From positions 1,994-9,565 of the forward strand of contig PCUH01000105.1 of NCBI GenBank assembly GCA_002770955.1: DNA of 7,572 nucleotides, written 5' to 3'. Made by a program: the position numbers and the translations under genes. The number at the start of each line of letters is the position of its first letter. The first letter of the stretch is position 1. Shown here piece after piece: positions 1-5,603 of the stretch. The notes beneath the pieces are model-generated. The model made no database searches and had not been told where the DNA came from. It saw only the letters and a list, made by a program, of their open reading frames with translations. Origin of the DNA: Flavobacteriales bacterium CG18_big_fil_WC_8_21_14_2_50_32_9 (GTDB lineage: Bacteria; Bacteroidota; Bacteroidia; Flavobacteriales_E; Vicingaceae).

Positions 1-1965
1 CACCCAGATGCGGAACATTTCATTGATGCAAAAATGGATGGGACAAAAGTAACTGGAGCAAATGTTTCTGTTCGGATAGATGATGAATTTATGCGAGCTG
101 TAAAATCAAACTCCGAATACACCCAACAATACCCTATTGTTTCCGATAATCCAATGTATTCAAAATCAGTTAATGCAAAAGCATTGTGGGATAAAATCAT
201 ACACAACGCATGGAAATCTGCCGAACCAGGGATTTTATTTTGGGACACGGTAATCAATGAGTCTATTCCTGATAGTTACGCTGATTTAGGCTTTAGAACG
301 GTTTCAACCAATCCATGTGGAGAAATTCCTTTGTGTCCTTATGATAGTTGTAGGTTATTAGCAGTTAACCTATATAGTTATGTAGAAAATCCATTTACAG
401 AAAGTGCCTCTTTCAACTATGAAAAATTTGACAAACACACACAAATTGCACAACGCATTATGGATGATATTGTTGATTTAGAAATAGAAAAAGTAAATAG
501 AATTTTAGATAAAATTGAAGCTGACCCAGAGAGTATAGAAGTAAAAAGAACAGAGCTTAACTTATGGCAAAAAATTAAAACAAAATCCATACAAGGAAGA
601 AGAACAGGTGTTGGAATTACAGCAGAAGGTGATATGTTAGCTGCCTTGGGCTATAAATATGGAACAAAAGAAGCAACCGAATTTTCAACGGAAGTACACA
701 AAAAATTTGCATTAGCAGCTTATCGTTCTTCCGTTACCATGGCTCAAGAAAGAGGTGCTTTTCCAATTTATGATTCCATCAGAGAAGAAAAAAACCCGAT
801 GATTCAACGCATTAAAGCAGCTGATGAGGAACTTTATACCGATATGGTAAAATATGGAAGAAGAAATATTGCCTTATTAACCATTGCTCCAACAGGAACA
901 ACCAGTTTAATGTCGCAAACATCTTCAGGAATTGAGCCTGTGTTTATGGTTTCCTACAAAAGAAGAAGAAAGGTAAACCCTAACGACAAAAAAGTGAAAA
1001 TTGATTTTGTGGATGAAGTTGGCGATTCTTGGGAAGAATTTCACGTATTTCACCATAAATTTGTTACTTGGTTAGAAGCAAATGGCTATAACTCTGAAGA
1101 AGTAGCTAAAATGGAAGAAGAAGAACTAAATAAAATTATAGCAAAATCACCTTACCACGGTGCAACGGCTAATGATGTAGATTGGGTAGAAAAAGTACGT
1201 TTGCAAGGTGCCGTTCAAAAATGGATAGACCACTCCATTAGTGTAACTGTGAATGTACCTAATGATGTTCCAGAAGACATGGTAAGTCAAATTTACCAAA
1301 CAGGTTGGGAAAGCGGTTGTAAAGGAATTACCGTTTATAGAGATGGTTCAAGAAGTGGGGTGTTGGTTGCTAACGATAAAAAAGCAGAGAATGAAGAAAT
1401 CATTAATCAATTTTTGGAAACAAACGCCCCAAAACGTCCAGATAAATTAGAAGCAGAAATTATTCAATTCAACAATGAAAATGAAAAATGGATAGCTGTT
1501 GTTGGTTTATTAGATGGCAGACCTTATGAAATTTTCACAGGAGCTTCTAAAGAATCATTTACTATTCTTTCTCAAGTGCAAAGAGGATGGGTAATTAAAA
1601 GCAAATCTGATGATGGAAAAACACGTTATGATTTTCAATATGAAGATAGCCATGGATACAAAACCACTATTGAAGGACTATCAAGAACCTTTAATGAAGA
1701 ATATTGGAACTATGCAAAACTAATATCAGGCGTATTGCGTCATGGAATGCCACTTAATTTTGTTGTGGACATGGTTGACAATCTTCACTTAAGCGATGAA
1801 ACATTAAATACTTGGAAAAAAGGTGTTGTTCGTTCATTAAAAAAATTCATTCCAGACGGAACAAAACCATCTGAAAACATTTGCCCTAGTTGTAATGAGC
1901 CAGCATTGGTTTACGAAGAAGGCTGCTTGAATTGTAAAAGCTGCGGACATTCAAAATGTGGATGA
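1..1965 (+). CDS. nrdJ: Adenosylcobalamin-dependent (class II) ribonucleotide reductase, 5'-truncated
   Basis: This enzyme reduces ribonucleotides to deoxyribonucleotides in the cytoplasm, using coenzyme B12 as radical source. The frame is open from base 1, so 654 residues are visible; roughly the first 200 of a ~850-residue family protein lie outside the window. The visible part starts before a T-G-A-N-V-S-V-R segment. The active-site loop N-P-C-G-E is at visible residues 104-108 (nt 310-324). C106 is the expected thiyl-radical Cys, and C117, 11 residues on, matches the second Cys of the redox pair; its partner is upstream and unseen. Other family marks are A-P-T-G-T-T-S (nt 886-906), S-G-I-E-P-V-F and G-C-K-G-I-T-V-Y-R-D-G-S-R. 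The C-terminus holds six Cys (two CxxC pairs, then C and C-G) from nt 1882, a zinc-ribbon-like tail typical of this subgroup. The visible part is intact. The assignment is firm; the symbol follows family usage. Confidence 0.95.
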   Translation, partial: HPDAEHFIDAKMDGTKVTGANVSVRIDDEFMRAVKSNSEYTQQYPIVSDNPMYSKSVNAKALWDKIIHNAWKSAEPGILFWDTVINESIPDSYADLGFRTVSTNPCGEIPLCPYDSCRLLAVNLYSYVENPFTESASFNYEKFDKHTQIAQRIMDDIVDLEIEKVNRILDKIEADPESIEVKRTELNLWQKIKTKSIQGRRTGVGITAEGDMLAALGYKYGTKEATEFSTEVHKKFALAAYRSSVTMAQERGAFPIYDSIREEKNPMIQRIKAADEELYTDMVKYGRRNIALLTIAPTGTTSLMSQTSSGIEPVFMVSYKRRRKVNPNDKKVKIDFVDEVGDSWEEFHVFHHKFVTWLEANGYNSEEVAKMEEEELNKIIAKSPYHGATANDVDWVEKVRLQGAVQKWIDHSISVTVNVPNDVPEDMVSQIYQTGWESGCKGITVYRDGSRSGVLVANDKKAENEEIINQFLETNAPKRPDKLEAEIIQFNNENEKWIAVVGLLDGRPYEIFTGASKESFTILSQVQRGWVIKSKSDDGKTRYDFQYEDSHGYKTTIEGLSRTFNEEYWNYAKLISGVLRHGMPLNFVVDMVDNLHLSDETLNTWKKGVVRSLKKFIPDGTKPSENICPSCNEPALVYEEGCLNCKSCGHSKCG

Positions 1966-1986
1966 TTTTTTAAGAATCAATTACTA

Positions 1987-2023
1987 AAAAACCTAACAAA
2001 TTATTAAGATTTGTTAGGTTTTT
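1987..2023. terminator. Bidirectional intrinsic terminator between convergent genes
   Basis: A perfect 15-bp inverted repeat (arms 1987-2001 and 2009-2023) encloses a 7-nt loop. The stem has a CCTAAC/GTTAGG core flanked by A-runs on the left and T-runs on the right, so either transcript would end in a hairpin followed by U residues. It sits 21 nt after the reductase stop. Its right arm reaches the stop codon of the minus-strand yraN gene (2022-2024), so the two convergent genes appear to share it. Confidence 0.85.
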
Positions 2024-2378
2024 ATGGATAAAAAGCAGCTTTAAAATGATTTATAGTGATATTCTGCTTATTTAAAACAATGGCAATAACATCAAAACGA
2101 GCTTCCAAATCAATTTCGTGTTGTTGGATATAAAAATCAGCTCCTTCTATTAAATGGTTTTGTTTAGCAGGTGTAACTGCTTCTTCGGGTGTTCCAAAAA
2201 AATCTGTTGACCTTGTTTTAACTTCAACAAAAACAAATTCGTTTCCATCTTTTGCAATAATATCGATTTCAAATTTTTGTTCCAGCCAATTGGTTGCTAC
2301 AATTTCATAGCCTAATTTTTTAAGAAATTCAACGGCTTTTTCTTCACCTTTTTTTCCTAAAAGATTGTGTTCTGCCAT
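2022..2378 (-). CDS. yraN: YraN/UPF0102 family putative endonuclease
   Basis: A 118-residue protein of usual length for the UPF0102 (YraN) family, which has a PD-(D/E)xK nuclease fold related to archaeal Holliday-junction resolvases; its cellular function is poorly defined. Visible marks are the N-terminal G-K-K-G-E-E helix (8-13), E37-I-D39-I-I-A, the signature F-V-E-V-K-T-R (50-56) with E52 and K54, F-G-T-P-E-E-A-V (61-68), K72, and R-F-D-V (94-97). D39, E52 and K54 correspond to the expected metal-binding and catalytic triad, so the fold looks active. The family often has G-E-I-D where this protein has F-E-I-D. The gene is convergent with nrdJ and divergent from the acetyltransferase, so it is probably monocistronic. 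The start is supported by a -7-like element 13 nt upstream. Confidence 0.9.
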   Translation of the reverse strand: MAEHNLLGKKGEEKAVEFLKKLGYEIVATNWLEQKFEIDIIAKDGNEFVFVEVKTRSTDFFGTPEEAVTPAKQNHLIEGADFYIQQHEIDLEARFDVIAIVLNKQNITINHFKAAFYP

Positions 2379-2391
2379 ATTTTTTTTATTT

Positions 2392-2399
2392 CAAATGTA
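2392..2399 (-). promoter_or_regulatory. Putative -7 element of the yraN promoter
   Basis: Read on the minus strand this is TACATTTG, a full match to the Bacteroidetes -7 consensus TAnnTTTG. It would place the transcript start about 7-10 nt before the yraN ATG. The nearest TTTG upstream (plus-strand 2424-2427) is 24 nt away, longer than the preferred ~19, so the -33 half is weak. Confidence 0.55.
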
Positions 2400-2514
2400 C
2401 GACTTATTGACCCGAAAAATTCACAAAACAGGACAAATCAAAGATGACATACTCAAAAAAGATGTTACATCTGTTTTTGTTATAAATTAAAATGCGATTT
2501 TTGGAAAGTTATTC

Positions 2515-2522
2515 TACTTTTG
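2515..2522 (+). promoter_or_regulatory. Possible -7 element of the acetyltransferase gene
   Basis: TACTTTTG matches TAnnTTTG and is identical to the -7 box of the operon promoter at 3063-3070. It ends only 5 nt before the ATG at 2528, so a transcript from it would be leaderless or nearly so. No TTTG or TTG lies at the usual 17-23 nt upstream (the nearest is 11 nt away, at 2500-2503), which keeps this call tentative. Confidence 0.3.
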
Positions 2523-2527
2523 ACTTT

Positions 2528-3019
2528 ATGAAAATAACCTTTAACCCAATTGGAAAACAAAATTTATCAGAAGTAACAGCAATTTACAACTATTATGTAG
2601 AAAATTCTACAGCAACTTTTCATTTACAAGCTGTTACCGAGCAAGAAATGGAAGCTACACTTTCATTAAATCACCCTGTTTATAAATCTTTTATAATAGC
2701 TTGTGATGGCGAAACTGTAGGTTTTTGTTATTTGGGACAATTCCGTAAAAAAGAAGCGTACGATATTTCTACCGAAGTAACTTTGTACATTAAACCAACA
2801 TTTACAGGGAAGCAAATTGGTGTTGAGGTATTGTCTTTCATGGAAAAAACTGCAAAAAACTTAGGACTAAAAAACTTAGTAGGCGTAATTACTTCTGAAA
2901 ATACAGGAAGCCTCAAATTATTTGAACGCTGCGGCTATTTTAAATGCGGACATCTTAAAAACATAGGAATTAAATTTGGCAGAGCCTTGGATGTAATTTC
3001 TTATCAAAAAGAGATTTGA
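2528..3019 (+). CDS. GNAT family N-acetyltransferase (phosphinothricin acetyltransferase-like)
   Basis: A cytoplasmic acetyl-CoA-dependent acyltransferase of the GNAT superfamily, 163 residues from the chosen start. The N-terminus (I-Y-N-Y-Y-V-E-N-S-T-A-T-F at ~19-31) resembles the PAT/YncA-type subfamily that acetylates small amines such as phosphinothricin or methionine derivatives. The acetyl-CoA loop is around G94-K-Q-I-G98, a weak version of Q/R-x-x-G-x-G/A. The late motif S-E-N-T-G-S-L-K-L-F-E-R-C-G-Y (123-137) is a good GNAT match. The substrate cannot be read from sequence. An upstream in-frame ATG at 2492 would add 12 residues. I prefer 2528 because M-K-I-T-F-N begins where the domain normally begins, and because a -7-like box lies between the two ATGs. 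No clear hairpin follows the stop. Confidence 0.85.
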   Translation: MKITFNPIGKQNLSEVTAIYNYYVENSTATFHLQAVTEQEMEATLSLNHPVYKSFIIACDGETVGFCYLGQFRKKEAYDISTEVTLYIKPTFTGKQIGVEVLSFMEKTAKNLGLKNLVGVITSENTGSLKLFERCGYFKCGHLKNIGIKFGRALDVISYQKEI

Positions 3020-3039
3020 AATAAAAAAAGCTAATTTAT

Positions 3040-3070
3040 TTTGCTAGTTATTAAAAATAAATTACTTTTG
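3040..3070 (+). promoter_or_regulatory. Bacteroidetes-type promoter of the six-gene operon
   Basis: A TTTG -33 box at 3040-3043 and a TACTTTTG -7 box at 3063-3070 are separated by exactly 19 nt, the preferred spacing for the primary sigma factor in this phylum. Transcription should start near 3074-3077, giving a leader of about 25 nt before the ATG at 3100. This is the strongest promoter in the window. Confidence 0.75.
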
Positions 3071-3091
3071 TAAGTGAATACTAACTTACAA
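3068..3091. promoter_or_regulatory. Inverted-repeat operator candidate for the TetR-family regulator
   Basis: Perfect 8-bp arms TTGTAAGT (3068-3075) and ACTTACAA (3084-3091) flank an 8-nt spacer, a 24-bp element within the size range of TetR-family operators. It covers the end of the -7 box and the predicted start site, so a bound dimer would block initiation. The operon it heads encodes a TetR-family protein, which makes autorepression the simplest reading. Confidence 0.65.
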
Positions 3092-3099
3092 TAAATTAA

Positions 3100-3501
3100 A
3101 TGGAAAAATACGGAAAATATAATATTGCAATAGGTTTCCTTACTATGGGGCTTTTTATGTTATATGGTTTTCTATTAATTTATTTAAGAGATTTTGCTCC
3201 TGGAAAAGAAGAGTGGATAAATAATTATTCTGTAGGAAAGCATTTTGAAAGTAGATTAGCACACGTACACGGAAACTTATTTGCTTTTGTAAATATAGTT
3301 ATAGGTTATTTATTACTTCATTTTAAAGAAAAATTAGCCCATACAAAAACTATATCTTGGCTAGCTCTGGTTGGTTTATTAATGCCTTTAGGAATTTTAG
3401 CTGAAGTTTATTTTGGTGCACCGCCAATTTTTGTTTTAATTGGAGCAATAAGTTTAACTGTTTCTGTGACTTGGTTGGGAATTTCTTTTTTAAAATTATA
3501 A
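3100..3501 (+). CDS. Small four-helix membrane protein with H-x-H-G-N motif
   Basis: A 133-residue integral inner-membrane protein; I do not recognise a named family. Four hydrophobic segments lie at about 7-29, 55-75, 85-103 and 108-129. The loop after the first helix holds L-R-D-F-A-P-G-K (29-36). The second helix opens with H55-V-H57-G-N59, and further His are at 48, 74 and 81. His pairs at a helix start occur in haem- or copper-binding membrane proteins, loosely recalling helices of haem-copper oxidase subunit I, but no full family signature is present and metal binding is inference. It is the first gene of the operon, directly under the operator, and its stop is 2 nt before the regulator's ATG. 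First place under a TetR operator often marks the regulator's main target, such as a transporter or redox membrane protein. Confidence 0.8.
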   Translation: MEKYGKYNIAIGFLTMGLFMLYGFLLIYLRDFAPGKEEWINNYSVGKHFESRLAHVHGNLFAFVNIVIGYLLLHFKEKLAHTKTISWLALVGLLMPLGILAEVYFGAPPIFVLIGAISLTVSVTWLGISFLKL

Positions 3502-3503
3502 AA

Positions 3504-4100
3504 ATGGACGCTAAAAATTTTTCCGAAAGGCAAATACAAATAATAGAAACTGCTACTAAACGAATCGATAAGCATGGTATTCAGGAGCTTACCATAAAAA
3601 ATTTAGCAAATGATTTAGAGCTTTCAGAAGCAGCCTTGTATCGTCATTTTAAAAGTAAAAATGAAATATTATTAGGAATGCTTTCTTATTTCATTATAGA
3701 AATGAAAGAAAAAATTAATAAAATTATTGCCAATGAAACTAAAAAACCTTGTGATATATTAAGAGATTTATTCAATAATCAATTGAATACGTTTACACAA
3801 AATCCTGCCATAGTTAGTGTCGTTTTTTCGGAGGGAATTTTTCAATTTAATAATGAATTGAGCAATAAACTTAGCGAGATGATGGATTTAATGCAAGAGA
3901 AAATAAGTGAAATCGTTAAAAGAGGGCAAGAAGAAGAATGTTTTAATAAATTGTTGAGTCCAGGAGTTGCAACCACCATGATTATGGGAAGTATGCGTAT
4001 GGTGGTGCTAAAATGGAAATTGTCAGGTAATAAATCCAATTTAGTAAAAGATGGTCAGACCATGCTGAATGGAATTTTAAAAATGATTGAAAAAAAATGA
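3504..4100 (+). CDS. TetR/AcrR family transcriptional regulator
   Basis: A 198-residue, usual-length dimeric repressor of the TetR family. The N-terminal DNA-binding domain is clear: I-I-E-T-A (13-17), then the helix-turn-helix L-T-I-K-N-L-A-N-D-L-E-L-S and A-A-L-Y-R-H-F-K-S-K-N-E-I-L (about 29-57), with the typical Y-R-H-F-K-S-K recognition end. The remaining ~140 residues are the variable helical ligand domain, from which no ligand can be inferred. I chose the ATG at 3504, 2 nt after the previous stop. A longer reading from a TTG at 3471 would overlap the upstream gene and add 11 residues absent from the family pattern. Its stop overlaps the next start (ATGA at 4097-4100). It probably binds the inverted repeat at 3068-3091 and represses its own operon. 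Confidence 0.92.
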   Translation: MDAKNFSERQIQIIETATKRIDKHGIQELTIKNLANDLELSEAALYRHFKSKNEILLGMLSYFIIEMKEKINKIIANETKKPCDILRDLFNNQLNTFTQNPAIVSVVFSEGIFQFNNELSNKLSEMMDLMQEKISEIVKRGQEEECFNKLLSPGVATTMIMGSMRMVVLKWKLSGNKSNLVKDGQTMLNGILKMIEKK

Positions 4101-4732
4101 AAGTACTTTCAGTAAATATTAGCGAACCGCAAACCATTATAATAAATGGAAAAAGTGAGCAAACTGGCTATTTTAAAAAACCTGTCGATGCTATTTGTTT
4201 AGGAAAAACCGATGTAAAAAACGATAGTGTAATTGACCGTGAACACCATGGAGGCGAAGATAAAGCCTGTTATTTATTTGGATATAACCACTACAAATTT
4301 TGGAAAGAACTTTATCCAAATGCAGAATATGATTTCGGAATGTTTGGCGAAAACATTACTATTGAGCATCTTGATGAATCGACATTAAAAATTGGCGACA
4401 CTTTTCAACTTGGCGAAGCAGTTATACAAATTACTCAACCTCGTCAGCCTTGCTATAAAATGGGAGTTAAATTTAACGACCAAAAAGTTGTAAATTCCTT
4501 TCGGTTGGCTCATACTCCTGGCATTTATGTTAGAGTTCTTAAAGAAGGCAATGTTGTAGAAAATGATGAAATGTATTTAATGGATAGCTACGAAAATGCT
4601 CCAACAGTATTAGAGGTTTATCGGATAATTTATAACAAAAAACCTAGTGAAAACGAATTAGAAAAAATTATTACTAACACCCACATTGCCGAGCAATTAA
4701 AACATTATCTCAAGAAAAAATTTAACCTATGA
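4097..4732 (+). CDS. MOSC domain-containing protein, YiiM type
   Basis: A 211-residue cytoplasmic protein with a MOSC domain, the fold found at the C-terminus of molybdenum-cofactor sulfurases. Stand-alone members such as E. coli YiiM and YcbX support molybdenum-cofactor-dependent reduction of N-hydroxylated compounds. Visible marks are D-R-E-H-H-G-G (47-53), G-M-F-G-E-N-I (81-87) and Q-P-R-Q-P-C (114-119), whose C119 is the conserved Cys proposed to carry sulfur or bind the cofactor. The segment at ~168-206 (V-L-E-V-Y-R-I-I-Y to L-K-H-Y-L-K-K) fits the small three-helix domain that follows MOSC in YiiM-type proteins. Length and domain order therefore match YiiM, not the longer YcbX, which carries an extra N-terminal domain and a ferredoxin. 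It overlaps its neighbours by ATGA at both ends. The substrate is unknown. Confidence 0.9.
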   Translation: MKVLSVNISEPQTIIINGKSEQTGYFKKPVDAICLGKTDVKNDSVIDREHHGGEDKACYLFGYNHYKFWKELYPNAEYDFGMFGENITIEHLDESTLKIGDTFQLGEAVIQITQPRQPCYKMGVKFNDQKVVNSFRLAHTPGIYVRVLKEGNVVENDEMYLMDSYENAPTVLEVYRIIYNKKPSENELEKIITNTHIAEQLKHYLKKKFNL

Positions 4733-5136
4733 TAAAAGCACTTAAAATCGTTCAATCACTATTATTAACAGGCTTTGGAGCTTTGTCTGTATTCATGACT
4801 TTATCCGTTATTTTCGATTGGTTTGGCATTAGAGAAAAAGAAGGAAATTATGTATTGTTTATCGTATATACCAACTTAATTTGTGGACTTATTTATCTTT
4901 ATGCAGCTTTTATCAACTGGAAAAAACAACAAAATAGTTTTTATGTGTTGGCAGCAGCAACCACAATCTTAATTGTAGCATTTATTGCACTTCAAGTTTA
5001 TGCAAGTAATGGAGGAATCCATGAAGTAAAAACCATAAATGCTATGCTGTTTAGAATTGGTTTCACCACTTTCTTAACAGCAATAAGTTTCTTTATCTTA
5101 AAAAAATCTAATCAACATAACCCCTTAAAACAATGA
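4729..5136 (+). CDS. Small four-helix membrane protein
   Basis: A 135-residue integral membrane protein without a family I can name. Hydrophobic segments are at about 7-28, 42-63, 71-91 and 104-124. The C-terminus is short and polar (K-K-S-N-Q-H-N-P-L-K-Q), probably cytoplasmic by the positive-inside rule. The loop between helices one and two is charged (R-E-K-E-G-N, 35-40), and a short segment with one His (N-G-G-I-H-E) joins helices three and four. No catalytic or metal motif stands out, and it lacks the H-x-H-G-N motif of the operon's first membrane protein, so the two are not obvious paralogues. ATGA overlaps at 4729-4732 and 5133-5136 tie it to the MOSC and lipoprotein genes; it may be a membrane partner for the two lipoproteins that follow. 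Confidence 0.8.
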   Translation: MIKALKIVQSLLLTGFGALSVFMTLSVIFDWFGIREKEGNYVLFIVYTNLICGLIYLYAAFINWKKQQNSFYVLAAATTILIVAFIALQVYASNGGIHEVKTINAMLFRIGFTTFLTAISFFILKKSNQHNPLKQ

Positions 5137-5603
5137 AAAAAATATTTTTAATCACCACCATTGCCATTTCTTTTATTGCTTGTAAAAATGAAGGAAGCCA
5201 TGAAAACCATGATGACCATGAACATCAAGAAGAAGCTGTTGTTCAAGAAGAAAATCATCATCATGATGAAATTGAGGAAATAGTTTTAGACAACGGCAAC
5301 AAATGGAAAGTAGTAGAAACCATGGCTGTATATATCCTCAACATGGAAAAAGCAGTTAATGAATTTGAAACTTTAGAAAACAAAGATTACGCAGTTTTAG
5401 CAAAAACCATTGATGAAAACATTACAGAATTAACTTCAAAATGCACTATGGAAGGTCAAGCTCATGATGAATTACACAAATGGTTAGTGCCTTTCATAGA
5501 ACTTTCTGAAAAGTTTGATGGTGCTACAGAATTAGAAAATCAAGAAAATATTTACCAAAAGTTTAAAGCCTCTTTTGAAACATATAATACCTATTTTGAA
5601 TGA
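5133..5603 (+). CDS. His-rich lipoprotein with helical C-terminal domain
   Basis: A 156-residue exported lipoprotein. The signal peptide ends in lipobox S-F-I-A-C, giving lipidated C17. A His/acid-rich linker follows: His at 23, 26, 29, 31, 42, 43 and 44 among Asp and Glu, the make-up of a low-affinity site for Zn, Cu or Ni. The rest (~55-156) is predicted helical, with V-Y-I-L-N-M-E-K-A, then S-K-C104-T-M-E-G-Q-A-H111-D-E-L-H115-K-W-L. The Met, Cys and His of that last segment could bind metal or haem, as in four-helix-bundle cytochromes, but no CxxCH is present. I recall similar short helical lipoproteins in Bacteroidetes, without a characterised function. It overlaps the diheme lipoprotein gene by ATGA at 5600-5603, which suggests that the two act together in the envelope. 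A metal-delivery role is inference. Confidence 0.8.
   Translation: MKKIFLITTIAISFIACKNEGSHENHDDHEHQEEAVVQEENHHHDEIEEIVLDNGNKWKVVETMAVYILNMEKAVNEFETLENKDYAVLAKTIDENITELTSKCTMEGQAHDELHKWLVPFIELSEKFDGATELENQENIYQKFKASFETYNTYFE

Noticed and set aside
2728..2916. Minus-strand open frame of 62 codons opposite the acetyltransferase
   Set aside because: Antisense shadow of a GNAT domain; no promoter-like element or recognisable product.
3020..3062. Terminator after the acetyltransferase gene
   Set aside because: GCTAATTTATT and GCTAGTTATT are imperfect direct repeats, not an inverted repeat, and no stable stem followed by T-run was found.
3471..3503. TTG start giving the TetR regulator 11 extra residues and an overlap with the previous gene
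   Set aside because: The added residues fit no TetR N-terminus, while the ATG at 3504 follows the upstream stop by 2 nt in an A-rich leader.
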